A stretch of DNA of 64,000 bases from Siphonodentalium dalli (GCA_032622095.1 CP136066.1:204746978-204810977); one strand, 5' to 3'; shown: positions 61,601 through 62,609, numbered from the stretch's first letter. Notes: generated by a model not told the origin, from the letters alone. Numbers and translations are program-made.

Positions 61601-62609
61601 AATGAGTCTGAACTCAAATTTGAAGGTGCACAGGCTCCCATGTTGGTTGATATATGTGCTAAGTTTAAAAAAAAATTATACCAGAAAATGACAGAATACA
61701 GATTCAGACAAAGTTCCAGACCGACAGACGGACGCACACACGAGGGTCATTAATCTAGTCCTCCGATGGAATATTGGGGGACAATGATACAATATTGGGA
61801 TAACAGAGATTACTACAACCGTGATAGTTACCTCTGATCTGGAGATGATGATACTCATAAGAAGGTTGTCGTTGGTACCCAGACCTTTAGCAGCATTATT
61901 TAGACTGTCAGCGTAATAATCTGATGCATCGCTGGATGACACTGGAATTGAAAAATGGAAATTGAATTTTTTTTCGTTTCTTTGAGTGATTTCCAGATAT
62001 TGAGAAGAAATATTTAAATAAGTAGCCTCCCTCCCTCATTTCAACATTGAGATCTAATTGCCAGATATTTTATTTTAATGGCCTTATGTTAAATACTTTT
62101 ATCTAGTTTGTAGGATGATTTTAACATGTCGGCCATACAATAACGTTGGTTTTGTTGGTCAATGAAAAACTAAATAGAAAGAATTTGGCACAACTGCACG
62201 TAGAAGCCTCAAACCTCAGTAAAGAACAGAACAAACTCAGGCCTGATAATATCACGATGGCAAAGCGGGCTCACTTTGGGATAAGCACAAATTTGGGAGA
62301 ACAACATGATCGGGTGATTCTCTTATATGAGCAAGTCTGTTCAGGCCTGATAATATGGTGCTGGACTTGTATAATGAGGTCTCCAGAGTGTGAATTTAGT
62401 GATGCTACCAGCACAGCAAGCTAGCATCACTAAATTTACCCTCTGGAGACCTCATTCTGCTTAGGCCTTACTTATTATCTAAACATTTCCAAAGGGAACA
62501 ACTCATGCTTCGATATACGTATAATATACTCACTAATTGCTTTGTAAGTCTTTGCTGTGTCACCCTTGAATGAACTGTCAATCAAGGCATTGAAGTCTTG
62601 CCCAGAGAG
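1607..62609 (-). CDS. Concatenated multi-annexin gene, 24 exons seen, both ends outside the window
   Basis: Annexins bind acidic phospholipid membranes in a calcium-dependent way; a usual member has four repeats of about 70 residues, and vertebrate annexin A6 has eight. Here 24 minus-strand exons encode at least twelve repeats in four modules. Exon lengths recur between modules: 76, 113 or 110, 122, 168+34, 146, and 99 or 102 nt. Phases match at every junction. GLGT calcium-loop motifs occur in repeats 1 and 4 with an acidic residue 42 positions later, as in type II annexin sites; repeats 2 and 3 have lost GxGT. Charged linkers of roughly 120-195 residues separate the modules. No signal peptide or start exon is visible, so the 5' end lies right of the window. 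Alternative: tandem separate genes, which the 547- and 1010-bp gaps between B, C and D make unlikely. Cellular role beyond membrane binding cannot be told. Confidence 0.85.
1805..2060 (+). repeat. Dispersed repeat with AATCCGTCCAGCAG...CAGACAAACAGACAG tail
   Basis: Contains CAAATTTCGTCGAAATCCG and AACAGACAAACAGACAG, a tail type common to invertebrate retroposons or non-autonomous elements. Class not determined. Confidence 0.55.
3332..3588 (+). mobile_element. TTAA MITE, family F3 (ends CCCTTCCATGA...GGAGC)
   Basis: TTAA at 3328 and 3589. Two diverged palindromes with CCCATAG centres and a GCTGCACCAGCGCAGC sub-end. Confidence 0.83.
3601..3752 (-). repeat. 76-bp direct duplication of exon D5 end plus donor
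   Basis: Two adjacent copies (3601-3676 and 3677-3752) that differ at a few bases. Each carries ...AAATATAAAGA(G/A)|GTAAGTAAAATC. Confidence 0.92.
3692..3790 (-). CDS. Annexin exon D5: repeat 3, middle, with duplicated 3' half (module D)
   Basis: 99-nt exon, phase 0 at both ends: DEKNLINKKDKSFRESVMSN to IFEKYKE. Acceptor ATCCAG, donor GAG|GTAAGT. A 76-bp direct duplication places a second copy of the exon's 3' part and a second GTAAGT at 3615. The proximal donor keeps the 99-nt length of exon C5; the distal one gives 175 nt and shifts the frame. Confidence 0.88.
3880..4050 (+). repeat. Dispersed repeat R7 ('gattggtataagaac...gttaaaa')
   Basis: Shares TTGGCTTTTGTTTACATAAC, GATTGGTATAAGA and CTGTTTATGG motifs with 11210-11400 and, inverted, with 30905-31110 and 31830-32010. 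Non-coding, class unknown. Confidence 0.65.
4158..4258 (-). repeat. 39-bp tandem repeat of exon D4 end plus donor, 3 copies
   Basis: Three copies of the same exon-end/donor unit as at 15719. The middle unit has lost one base, and the outermost copy has no GTGAGT. Confidence 0.87.
4235..4380 (-). CDS. Annexin exon D4: end of repeat 2 and start of repeat 3 (module D)
   Basis: 146-nt exon: DYKKDMASDVKKKTKGELND to AKKIYK, phase 1 in and phase 0 out. Acceptor TTCCCAG, donor AAG|GTGAGT. The exon end and donor are repeated twice more just downstream (to 4158), as in C4. Confidence 0.9.
4456..4598. mobile_element. Foldback MITE, family F4 (GAGGTCCCCAGAGGG arms)
   Basis: Perfect-arm palindrome: AGCCTTGAAATAGTGTG, TCATTTGCAGAATGAGGTC, then AGAGGGTGAATTT, a GATGCTA...TAGCATC centre, and the inverse. 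Located between exons D3 and D4. Confidence 0.85.
4812..4845 (-). CDS. Annexin exon D3: 34-nt micro-exon of repeat 2 (module D)
   Basis: 34-nt exon encoding ELEPIKDRYKN plus one base, phase 0 in and phase 1 out. Acceptor TTTCAG, donor G|GTAAAT. Counterpart of C3. Confidence 0.87.
4990..5185 (+). repeat. Dispersed 'acaagagcatc...aagggccatacctctgg' repeat
   Basis: Related copies at 59495-59645 and, as a fragment, 43230-43290 (inverted or partial). SINE-like distribution; no A/B box tested. Confidence 0.6.
5290..5457 (-). CDS. Annexin exon D2: end of repeat 1 and start of repeat 2 (module D)
   Basis: 168-nt exon, phase 0 at both ends: NCIDDLESDLSGDFRNLAIS to VVCTKEPD. Differs from C2 at only a few residues. 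Acceptor TTTCAG, donor GAT|GTGAGT. A CCCTT-ended MITE begins about 57 bp upstream of the acceptor. Confidence 0.92.
5514..5769 (+). mobile_element. MITE F3, right end degraded
   Basis: Starts CCCTTCCATGACTGGAGC and contains two diverged palindromes. The right end at about 5769 has lost the GGGTTAA terminus. Confidence 0.72.
6491..6802 (-). mobile_element. Truncated TTAA MITE F1 fused to the 38-bp array
   Basis: The left end CCCTTTACCC follows GGTATTAA of an array unit (6461-6490), in the opposite orientation to the 19440 copy. The right end stops at GCTTTATTTG, where it runs into the array (TATTTATCTTGG), with no terminal repeat. Only one internal palindrome is complete. Confidence 0.82.
6803..9074 (-). 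repeat. 38-bp minisatellite of exon-end plus splice donor, about 60 copies, at exon D1
   Basis: Directly adjacent imperfect copies of a 38-bp unit. On the minus strand each unit is 23 bases of the exon end (AATACCAAGACAAATACAAA then CAG) followed by GTTAGCATTCTATTT, the first 15 intron bases. The last copy is the real end of exon D1. About 60 units fill the span, most keeping CAG|GTTAGC. Variants include GTTTGC, GTTATC-like changes and single-base indels. The left end fuses into a truncated MITE at about 6803. Confidence 0.95.
9059..9587 (-). CDS. Annexin exon D1: Glu/Lys helical linker plus repeat 1, first half (module D)
   Basis: 529-nt exon, phase 2 in and phase 0 out. The linker of about 120 residues is a dense alternation of E, K, R and Q (for example EKEKEKQRKEEEKERQKK), the pattern of a stable single alpha-helix or KEKE domain. 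A short VIVPVPV break lies near its start. It is followed by KPDDSNEDWDKLYKAMKGLG and the rest of helix A-B. Acceptor TTTTTCCTAG, donor CAG|GTTAGC. The donor is the first unit of a 38-bp array of about 60 copies. Confidence 0.9.
9733..9885 (+). mobile_element. TTAA MITE, family F2 (ends CCCTTTCAGTG), with one palindrome
   Basis: TTAA at 9729 and 9886. Ends CCCTTTCAGTGCCA and CACTGAAAGGG. It carries one 67-bp palindrome. Confidence 0.85.
10181..10572 (+). mobile_element. TTAA MITE, family F1 (ends CCCTTTACCCAACA), full length
   Basis: Inverted ends CCCTTTACCCAACA/TGTTGGGTAAAGGG flanked by TTAA on both sides (10177-10180, 10573-10576). TTAA duplication with CCC ends is the piggyBac hallmark. 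Inside are two palindromes of about 67 bp and no ORF. It sits in the C-D inter-module intron, 22 bp from exon C8's donor. Confidence 0.88.
10598..10719 (-). CDS. Annexin exon C8: repeat 4, second half, with stop/donor overlap (module C)
   Basis: 122-nt exon: KDLPAVGAKFEELHEKNVI to KSETSGDYRKLLLAVIGD plus AA. The end reads GGA GAC AA|GTAAGG. Unspliced, it terminates at AAG TAA (10594-10596). Spliced to 9587, the frame continues AAG ATC AAA GAG into the next linker. The donor GTAAGG is close to consensus, so readthrough by splicing is plausible. Confidence 0.88.
11210..11400 (+). repeat. Dispersed repeat R7
   Basis: Copy of the 3880-4050 family, forward, in the C7-C8 intron. Confidence 0.65.
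11478..11604. mobile_element. TA-flanked palindromic MITE, family F5 (ends CAGTAATGCCCTA)
   Basis: Ends CAGTAATGCCCTAAGTAATCG and its inverse, TA at both sides, as in Tc1/mariner-type MITEs. It is a shortened copy lacking the central arms. Confidence 0.8.
11711..11855 (+). mobile_element. TTAA MITE F2 without the palindrome module
   Basis: Ends CCCTTTCAGTGTCAAGTCCG and its inverse, right TTAA at 11856. The centre is an AT-rich stretch instead of the 67-bp palindrome. Confidence 0.82.
11860..12421. mobile_element. DNA element with AACTAGACC ends
   Basis: Inverted ends AACTAGACC/GGTCTAGTT. A second copy at 56076-56542 shares CAGTCTAGAGAC, GCTCATTAATATTCATG and AGACCGTAAGTTG motifs. No ORF recognised. 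Confidence 0.65.
12499..12611 (-). CDS. Annexin exon C7: repeat 4, first half, GLGT calcium loop (module C)
   Basis: 113-nt exon, phase 1 in (T|TG) and phase 0 out. It carries ADSCSGLGTNEDLLSRVVV and ends SREE. Acceptor CAACAG, donor GAA|GTAAGT. The GxGT calcium loop is kept. The helix before it has two Cys (CADNFADSC) not present in modules A and B. Confidence 0.88.
12612..13416 (-). other. Intron C6-C7
   Basis: An ACTTCTCCCTA hairpin at about 13018-13065 and the F6 MITE; 12612-13000 shows nothing recognisable. Confidence 0.7.
13126..13400 (-). mobile_element. MITE F6 beside the donor of exon C6
   Basis: Right end GTAAGAAAGGG followed by TTAA at 13401. It ends about 17 bp into the intron after exon C6. 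Contains a short tandem duplication (GTCAAACTGAATGGGAG twice). Confidence 0.7.
13417..13492 (-). CDS. Annexin exon C6: repeat 3, end (module C)
   Basis: 76-nt exon, phase 0 in and phase 1 out: LSGVTIEEAIAETYSGSEK to AYLAL. Acceptor CTTTCAG, donor T|GTGAGT. A TTAA-flanked MITE starts about 17 bp into the following intron. Confidence 0.87.
13493..15470 (-). other. Intron C5-C6
   Basis: Carries the hAT-like element 14213-15113. The flanks (13493-14200, 15122-15470) show an imperfect 'ccaaactgggctattaccataccaa' motif on both sides (14153, 15236), probably an older repeat. Confidence 0.7.
14213..15113. mobile_element. hAT-like element, 8-bp target duplication CACCAGAG
   Basis: 901-bp element with ends TAGGGTTGAAACGATTA and TAATCGTTTCAACACTA-type inverse, CGACTAGTCGA sub-repeats, and a perfect 8-bp duplication CACCAGAG (14205-14212, 15114-15121). 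Eight-base duplications mark the hAT superfamily. It lies in the intron between exons C5 and C6. Confidence 0.85.
15471..15569 (-). CDS. Annexin exon C5: repeat 3, middle (module C)
   Basis: 99-nt exon, phase 0 at both ends: DEKTPINKKDKSFREAVMSN to NNHKD. Acceptor TTCTTCAG, donor GAC|GTGAGT. No GxGT motif. The end IFNNHKD has drifted from the IFEKYKE of module D. Confidence 0.87.
15719..15855 (-). repeat. 39-bp tandem repeat of exon C4 end plus donor, 4 copies
   Basis: Four copies of the AAGAAAATATACAAG|GTGAGTTTC junction at about 39-bp spacing. Three have GGTGAG and the outermost has GGTCAG. The second unit downstream of the exon carries an in-frame TAA (AAGTAAATATAC), so use of a distal donor would truncate the protein. 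Confidence 0.88.
15832..15977 (-). CDS. Annexin exon C4: end of repeat 2 and start of repeat 3 (module C)
   Basis: 146-nt exon, phase 1 in and phase 0 out: DYKKDMASDVKKKTKGELND through LSGKKPSDK to AKKIYK. Donor AAG|GTGAGT. The exon end and donor are repeated about four times downstream at 39-bp spacing to 15719. The copy used here is the one continuous with the exon body. Confidence 0.9.
15978..16974 (-). other. Intron C3-C4
   Basis: One F4 foldback at 16138-16260 and an arm fragment near 16470; the rest (16500-16970) shows nothing recognisable. Confidence 0.7.
16138..16260. mobile_element. Foldback MITE F4
   Basis: Left arm with TTGAAATAGTTTGTG and AGAATGAGGTCCCCAGAGG, right arm to CCTCATTCTG. 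A separate arm fragment is at about 16468-16492. Confidence 0.8.
16975..17008 (-). CDS. Annexin exon C3: 34-nt micro-exon of repeat 2 (module C)
   Basis: 34-nt exon, phase 0 in and phase 1 out, encoding ELEPVKDKYKE plus one base. Acceptor CTGTTACAG, donor G|GTACG. It corresponds to the end of the single exon B2, so module C has an extra intron. Support is the paralogue at 4812 with the same length and phase. Confidence 0.87.
17009..18286 (-). other. Intron C2-C3
   Basis: Contains the old hAT-like element 17572-18263. 17030-17560 shows only a GCCGAGTTGTCCCGGC-type short repeat at 17195-17260. Confidence 0.7.
17572..18263. mobile_element. Older hAT-like element, target duplication ATGCCCAT/ATGTCCAT
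   Basis: 692-bp diverged relative of 27074, ends CAATGTTCTC and GCGAATACTG, 8-bp duplication with one mismatch, 'tagccaaaattttagcc' sub-ends. Its right end is 24 bp from exon C2's donor side. Confidence 0.78.
18287..18454 (-). CDS. Annexin exon C2: end of repeat 1 and start of repeat 2 (module C)
   Basis: 168-nt exon, phase 0 at both ends, 56 codons. It starts NCIDDLESDLSGDYRNLA and ends VDVICTKTPE. Asp of SDLSGD sits 42 residues after the first Gly of GLGT, the expected calcium ligand of repeat 1. The repeat 2 loop is degenerate (VKGKFKDE). Nearly identical to exon D2. Confidence 0.92.
18455..20692 (-). other. Intron C1-C2
   Basis: Contains the 38-bp array and the F1 MITE within it. 18455-19400 is AT-rich; it includes two similar segments (18750-18900 and 19265-19390, 'gatttccttatcacaaccaaag' and 'cttttcatgttg'), a partly decayed direct duplication. 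Confidence 0.75.
19440..19841 (+). mobile_element. TTAA MITE F1 inserted in the 38-bp array
   Basis: Full F1 element flanked by TTAA at 19436-19439 and 19842-19845. Removing it with one TTAA restores a perfect array unit (GGTATTAAATAGAATG), a clean empty-site proof of the 4-bp target duplication. Confidence 0.93.
19842..20712 (-). repeat. 38-bp minisatellite of exon-end plus splice donor, about 23 copies, at exon C1
   Basis: The same 38-bp unit as at 6803-9074, ending in the real 3' end of exon C1. A further unit lies left of the MITE at about 19402-19439, showing that the element at 19440-19841 landed inside the array. The units are more uniform than in the larger array. Confidence 0.95.
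20693..21320 (-). CDS. Annexin exon C1: Ser-Pro/Lys-rich linker plus repeat 1, first half (module C)
   Basis: 628-nt exon, phase 2 in and phase 0 out. The linker of about 155 residues has SP and RS motifs (SPERPQSRSPRK, REKSPEKKERAKSPEK) and then a Lys/Glu/Gln stretch; it does not resemble the linkers of B and D. From KKDEKPDDSNEDWDKLYK to the donor it is almost identical at DNA level to the other two modules. Acceptor GATTTTATAG, donor CAG|GTTAGC. The donor is the first unit of a 38-bp tandem array running to 19842. Confidence 0.9.
21321..21867 (-). other. Inter-module intron B7-C1 (547 bp)
   Basis: Only an F4 arm fragment (21345-21395) and AT-rich sequence. Too short for a 3' end, promoter and first exon of a separate gene; strong support for module fusion by splicing. 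Confidence 0.75.
21868..21989 (-). CDS. Annexin exon B7: repeat 4, second half, with stop/donor overlap (module B)
   Basis: 122-nt exon beginning KDLPAISSTYEELFGTKLL and containing KDETSGDYRKLLVAVL, with the calcium-ligand Glu in DETSGDY. It ends GAT AAA AA|GTAAAA. Unspliced, the reading is AAG TAA stop (21864-21866). Spliced, AA plus the G of exon C1 makes AAG and the frame runs on into the next linker, only 547 bp away. Confidence 0.88.
21990..23790 (-). other. Intron B6-B7
   Basis: Contains the split F2 element at 22985-23420. Elsewhere nothing recognisable. Confidence 0.7.
22985..23420 (+). mobile_element. F2 terminal fragments split by a GGTCATTGTCACAAGG element
   Basis: An F2-like end (CAGACTTGGCACTGAA) at the left and GGCACTGAAAGGGTTAA at the right bracket an inner element at about 23027-23395. 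The inner element has inverted ends GGTCATTGTCACAAGG and repeated 'gaaaagctggctacaaatgtgatc' segments pointing inward from both sides. Confidence 0.65.
23791..23903 (-). CDS. Annexin exon B6: repeat 4, first half, GLGT calcium loop (module B)
   Basis: 113-nt exon, phase 1 in (G|TT) and phase 0 out. It contains KLHETFTGLGTNEDLLNRVV and ends SREE. The GxGT loop is intact. Acceptor CCCACAG, donor GAG|GTTTGA, which is weak at position +3. Confidence 0.88.
24270..24800 (-). repeat. Tandem array (about 60-bp unit) of exon B5 end plus donor, 7 copies
   Basis: Seven copies of the segment from TTCACAGGG to the AGCTTAG|GTAAGTCAC junction of exon B5. Two copies carry an extra shared block of about 60 bp (CTCCATACAGTTG...CTCCGGAACTGG), giving a higher-order unit repeated twice. 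Donor variants are GTAAATC, GTAGGTC and GTAAGTC. Confidence 0.9.
24742..24817 (-). CDS. Annexin exon B5: repeat 3, end, with tandemly copied donor region (module B)
   Basis: 76-nt exon, phase 0 in and phase 1 out, beginning LSGIPIADAVNQSYEDEM and ending AYTSL. Donor G|GTAAGTCAC. The last 50 or so bases and the donor are repeated downstream as a tandem array to about 24270, so several alternative donors exist. The copy chosen is adjacent to the intact acceptor (TACAG) and gives the conserved 76-nt length. Confidence 0.85.
24895..26150. mobile_element. 1.26-kb non-autonomous TA element (ends CAGTGAAACCTCT)
   Basis: Left end TA|CAGTGAAACCTCTCCAAACC, right end AGAGGTTTTATTG|TA. Sub-terminal CCGAAC-rich arms are inverse of each other. 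Ends and TA target fit Tc1/mariner, perhaps pogo-like. No transposase frame seen. Confidence 0.7.
26343..26806 (+). mobile_element. TTAA MITE F2 between two direct repeats of about 112 bp
   Basis: TTAA at 26339 and 26807. It holds one palindrome and a CCAGGGG...CGGCCC variant arm. The flanks 26230-26338 and 26807-26918 are near-identical direct repeats, each starting TTAACAACCAGG. Confidence 0.85.
27074..28267. mobile_element. hAT-like element, 8-bp target duplication GTCGGGAC
   Basis: 1194-bp element, ends CAGTGTTCAC and GCGAACACTG, perfect duplication GTCGGGAC on both sides. Sub-terminal 'atttggctaa' repeats, a poly-C run at about 27954-27977, no ORF of note. Confidence 0.88.
28570..28950 (+). 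mobile_element. TTAA MITE F2 between two direct repeats of about 90 bp
   Basis: TTAA at 28566 and 28951. It holds one palindrome. Flanks 28475-28565 and 28951-29041 are direct repeats (TTAAAGACGTAGG / TTAAGACATAGG to AAGCATGTTT). Confidence 0.85.
29126..29227 (-). CDS. Annexin exon B4: repeat 3, middle (module B)
   Basis: 102-nt exon, phase 0 at both ends, 34 codons. It starts DKKHPINVRDSTLKDVLL and ends ELVFEKYEK. The pattern NPKQRELVFEKYEK matches the annexin helix C segment. No GxGT loop, so repeat 3 probably lacks a type II calcium site. Donor AAG|GTAAT. Confidence 0.85.
29435..29512. mobile_element. Foldback MITE F4, half element
   Basis: Only the GGGGTAGCATCACTAAATTC to AAGGCTT half is present. 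Another partial copy with one arm is at 21345-21395. Confidence 0.75.
30315..30700. mobile_element. Two foldback MITEs F4 close together
   Basis: Copies at 30315-30390 (shortened) and 30562-30700 (full) in inverted context: AGGCCTCATCTTCTGGAAAGT and GAAGATAAAATGC sequences between them are roughly inverse. The second ends 20 bp from exon B3. Confidence 0.78.
30721..30869 (-). CDS. Annexin exon B3: end of repeat 2 and start of repeat 3 (module B)
   Basis: 149-nt exon, phase 1 in (G|AT) and phase 0 out. It reads DYKKDMDADVKKASKGDLED, then a Lys/Glu-rich inter-repeat segment, ending AEKDAEKIFK. The acceptor is TTTTTTGTAG and the donor AAG|GTATGT. One codon longer than C4 and D4 (146 nt). No tandem donor array at this copy. 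Confidence 0.88.
30905..31110 (-). repeat. Dispersed repeat R7, inverted
   Basis: Inverse copy starting GCCTTCGCTGTGGGTATAGG; another inverse copy is at 31830-32010. Confidence 0.65.
32281..32445. repeat. Inverted repeat around a GTGCGCGTTAGCGCAC centre
   Basis: Arms of about 75 bp (GAGTAATCAATTGGTTCC...GAGAGACGTTGGTAAGAAA and inverse). Unclassified foldback element in the intron between B2 and B3. Confidence 0.75.
33343..33947 (-). mobile_element. TTAA MITE F1 with nested insertions
   Basis: Both F1 ends with TTAA at 33339 and 33948. It is longer than usual because an extra segment and an F2 element (33566-33651, itself TTAA-flanked) lie inside. Confidence 0.82.
33566..33651 (+). mobile_element. 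Short TTAA MITE F2 nested in F1
   Basis: 86-bp element, ends CTCTTTCAGTGCCAG and its inverse, TTAA at both ends, no palindrome module. Confidence 0.8.
35019..35217 (-). CDS. Annexin exon B2: end of repeat 1 and start of repeat 2 (module B)
   Basis: 199-nt exon, phase 0 in and phase 1 out. It starts NCIDDLKSDLSGDFRNLA, completing repeat 1, then LMLEPVEYDARCV leads into repeat 2. The calcium loop of repeat 2 is degenerate (AGGKNKD in place of KGxGTDE). It equals exons C2+C3 or D2+D3 joined: the intron that splits TPE/ELEP in modules C and D is absent here, where the same site reads TPGEISQIRDKYKK. Confidence 0.9.
35246..35470 (-). mobile_element. MITE F3, inverted
   Basis: CCCTTTCAAGGCGGGAGC start, AGGAAGCTCCAGTCATGAAATGG end. 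Both palindromes are partly eroded. Confidence 0.72.
35962..36378. mobile_element. Three foldback MITEs F4 in tandem
   Basis: Copies at about 35962-36085, 36124-36246 and 36251-36378, in alternating orientation with the CTATG(T/C)GGG centre. Confidence 0.83.
36610..36826 (-). mobile_element. TTAA MITE F3, inverted
   Basis: TTAA at 36606 and 36827, ends CCCTTTCATGATGGG and CATGAAAGGG. Confidence 0.8.
36847..36963. mobile_element. MITE F5, one arm deleted
   Basis: Left arm complete to the CATCGGA centre, most of the right arm missing, closing with GGGCATTACTG|TA. Confidence 0.75.
37026..37785 (-). CDS. Annexin exon B1: Lys/Ser-rich linker plus repeat 1, first half (module B)
   Basis: 760-nt exon, phase 2 in and phase 0 out. 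The first roughly 195 residues form a hydrophilic low-complexity linker with internal duplications: KKKEEEKNQAED/KKKEEEKKQTED, two LGPRSxTTVSQS blocks, two tandem KSAGSTAPSQKQ blocks and several further KSAG motifs. Annexin repeat 1 follows from DWDKLYKAMKGLGTDED to KYQDKYKK. The donor AAG|GTATGT is strong and is not part of a tandem array, unlike its paralogues. The acceptor GGTTTTAG lies about 20 bp from a CCCTT-ended MITE, so its polypyrimidine tract is poor; the exact exon start is the weakest point. Confidence 0.85.
37806..38195 (-). mobile_element. MITE F3 beside the acceptor of exon B1
   Basis: Starts CCCTTACATGACGAGAGCC and ends CCAGTCATGGAAGGG|TTAA. Left flank is TTAT. It contains an extra partial copy in the middle (about 37968-38070). 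Its left end is 20 bp from exon B1. Confidence 0.77.
38474..38641. mobile_element. MITE F5
   Basis: TA-flanked, with partial left arm and full right arm around an AGCTCTCGCCGAGAGCT centre. Confidence 0.8.
39625..39770. repeat. Imperfect inverted repeat
   Basis: Arms 'atcttcggcaagatcgtggg...acatggagatttaatacatgg' and inverse around CCCCTCGGCTCCGCCTCAGG. Confidence 0.7.
40107..40228. repeat. Inverted repeat, about 43-bp arms
   Basis: TTGCATTCCATAGAGTATG...TGACATTTTTA and its inverse. A third partial copy of the motif lies at 40330-40370. Confidence 0.75.
40652..41041 (+). mobile_element. TTAA MITE F1, full length
   Basis: Same orientation and organisation as 10181, TTAA at both ends, two internal palindromes. 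Confidence 0.88.
41592..41815 (+). mobile_element. TTAA MITE F3
   Basis: TTAA at 41588 and 41816, ends CCCTTGATGACTGGAG and CATCATGAAAGGG. Confidence 0.8.
42012..42213 (+). repeat. 29-31-bp tandem repeat, 7 copies
   Basis: Unit AACCTGGTTAACTTTACCAC plus AATTTCGGG, with older diverged copies at the left and cleaner ones at the right. Confidence 0.9.
42550..42763. mobile_element. MITE F5, full palindrome
   Basis: About 214 bp, both arms near-perfect inverse copies, TA at 42548 and 42764. Confidence 0.85.
42903..43003. mobile_element. Foldback MITE F4 with deleted centre
   Basis: Arms meet at GAATTTGGTGACCCTCTGGG, the GATGCTAGC loop is gone. Confidence 0.78.
43430..43965 (+). repeat. Tandem units of 'cataactc...caaatttggttcagttcac' repeat with CGGACGGACAGAC tail
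   Basis: Roughly three units of 150-180 bp containing GGGGCATAACTCAG, TTTGAACTTGATCTGTA and CCAAATTTGGTTCAGTTCA, ending in GGACGGATGACGGACGGACAG. Known type of dispersed repeat in molluscs, from memory. Confidence 0.75.
44097..45560. mobile_element. Large foldback element with nested TTAA element
   Basis: About 140 bp at each end are imperfect inverse copies (AAGCGAGATCACTGATCG...CATATTTGATCC versus its inverse at 45440-45560). Just inside, TTAA|CTCTTTCAACCCGGCAGCC (44232) and GGGATGAAAGAG|TTAA (45440) look like piggyBac-type ends. No coding capacity recognised. Confidence 0.6.
46122..47108. mobile_element. hAT-like element, 8-bp target duplication ATCAAGAT/ATCGAGAT
   Basis: 987-bp element of the same family as 27074, ends CAGTGTTCGC and GCGAACACTG, duplication with one mismatch. 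It carries two GAGGTCCCCAGAGGG foldbacks (46575-46827) and sits inside a 'taactcaggtaa' tandem repeat tract. Confidence 0.85.
46575..46827. mobile_element. Two foldback MITEs F4 inside a hAT-like element
   Basis: Adjacent full palindromes 46575-46697 and 46703-46827, flanked by CATGACAACTAACA on both sides (46560 and 46826). This suggests the pair entered together or formed by duplication. Confidence 0.82.
48900..49105 (+). mobile_element. TTAA MITE F2 with AT-rich palindrome
   Basis: TTAA at 48896 and 49106. The two arms are nearly perfect inverse copies of each other over about 95 bp. The shared 67-bp palindrome is absent. Confidence 0.85.
49570..49670 (+). repeat. Tandem repeat of about 38 bp, 3 copies
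   Basis: Unit CCTTCTGGCACCCCTTTATA plus AAACAAG. Not related to the exon-derived 38-bp unit. Confidence 0.8.
50097..50344 (+). mobile_element. TTAA MITE F3
   Basis: Left TTAA at 50093, right TTAT. Two diverged palindromes. Confidence 0.78.
50550..50941 (-). mobile_element. TTAA MITE F1, full length, inverted
   Basis: Left flank TTAA, right flank TTAT (one change). Two palindromes inside. Confidence 0.87.
51100..51305. repeat. Element with ACTTCTCCCTA hairpins at both ends
   Basis: CAACTTCTCCCTATTTTTGT/AGGGAGAAGTGACTTCTC hairpin at the left and CCACTTCTCCCTACTAACC/AGGGAGAAGCTACTTCTCC at the right. A single hairpin of the same kind is at 13018-13065. Confidence 0.65.
51329..51512 (+). repeat. 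46-bp tandem repeat, 4 perfect copies
   Basis: Unit starts CCATACTTAAGTGCTTCATA. Copies are essentially identical, so the array is recent. No relation to a recognised exon. Confidence 0.95.
51693..51934 (+). mobile_element. TTAA MITE, family F6
   Basis: TTAA at 51689 and 51935, ends CCCTTTTTATACTAAATGG and ATTTAGTAAAGAAAGGG. Contains an inverted AAATGTTCAGATAA...TTCAACAAAC motif. Related, less intact copies are at about 13126-13400, 34000-34210, 39890-40090 and 53395-53480. Confidence 0.78.
55460..55740. mobile_element. hAT-like MITE (ends TAGAGCTGCCACGATTC)
   Basis: 281-bp element with ends TAGAGCTGCCACGATTC and GAATCGTTGCAGCCCTA and an 8-bp duplication GCTATCTC/GATATCTC with one mismatch. 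Confidence 0.8.
56076..56542. mobile_element. DNA element with AACTAGACC ends, second copy
   Basis: Same family as 11860-12421; central parts differ. Confidence 0.65.
57029..57242. mobile_element. MITE F5, full palindrome
   Basis: Same structure and length as 42550, TA at both ends. Confidence 0.85.
58610..58627 (+). repeat. Poly-T run
   Basis: 18 or so T in a row. Other mononucleotide runs are poly-C near 27954-27977 and poly-G near 35849-35860. Confidence 0.9.
59495..59645 (+). repeat. Dispersed 'acaagagcatc...aagggcataactctgg' repeat
   Basis: Second copy of the 4990-5185 family. Confidence 0.6.
59906..60107. mobile_element. MITE F5, right end eroded
   Basis: Starts TA|CAGTAATACCATAAATAATC. 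The right end GGGCATTAGTTTA has lost ACTG. Confidence 0.78.
60340..60594 (+). mobile_element. TTAA MITE F3
   Basis: Left TTAA at 60336, right TTAG. CCCTTCCATGACTGGAGC start, GTCAAGAAAGGG end. Confidence 0.78.
60984..61105 (-). CDS. Annexin exon A3: repeat 4, second half, with stop/donor overlap (module A)
   Basis: 122-nt exon beginning IDLVFIKERF, with KSETSGDYKIILLTL at its C-terminal end. The Glu of SETSGDY is the usual acidic calcium ligand of the repeat. It ends GAG AA|GTAAGG. Reading on gives AAG TAA, a stop at 60980-60982; splicing at GTAAGG instead joins AA to the next module's linker exon in phase. Same length and phase as exons 21868 and 10598. The next exon in the chain would be 23 kb away, so this could be a true terminal exon. 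Confidence 0.85.
61106..61831 (-). other. Intron A2-A3
   Basis: One dispersed repeat at 61540-61755, otherwise nothing recognisable. Confidence 0.7.
61540..61755 (+). repeat. Dispersed repeat with CCGACAGACGGACGCACAC tail
   Basis: Contains ATGGCAATAACTCCAGACAAC, AACTCAAATTTGAAGGTGCA and the PPT-less CAGACGGACGCACA end; same broad type as 43430-43965. Lies between exons A2 and A3. Confidence 0.6.
61832..61941 (-). CDS. Annexin exon A2: repeat 4, first half, GLGT calcium loop (module A)
   Basis: 110-nt exon, phase 1 in (A|TG) and phase 0 out. It carries AAKGLGTNDNLLMSIIISR, a clear annexin helix A-loop-helix B with the GxGT type II calcium motif. The acceptor is CCAG and the donor GAG|GTAAC. 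It is one codon shorter than its counterparts in modules B and C (113 nt). Confidence 0.88.
61942..62533 (-). other. Intron A1-A2
   Basis: One F4 foldback near exon A1; the rest shows nothing recognisable. Confidence 0.7.
62372..62466. mobile_element. Foldback MITE F4
   Basis: ATGAGGTCTCCAGAGTGTGAA and its inverse with a CCAGCACAGCAAGC centre, about 68 bp from exon A1. Confidence 0.8.
62534..62609 (-). CDS. Annexin exon A1: repeat 3, second half (module A)
   Basis: 76-nt internal exon, entering in phase 0 and leaving in phase 1. It begins LSGQDFNALIDSS and ends TYKAI. The acceptor is TTTCAG and the donor A|GTGAGT. It has the same length and phase as the exons at 24742, 13417 and 1607, which places it as the last part of annexin repeat 3. 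No earlier exon of this module was recognised between here and 64000. Confidence 0.75.
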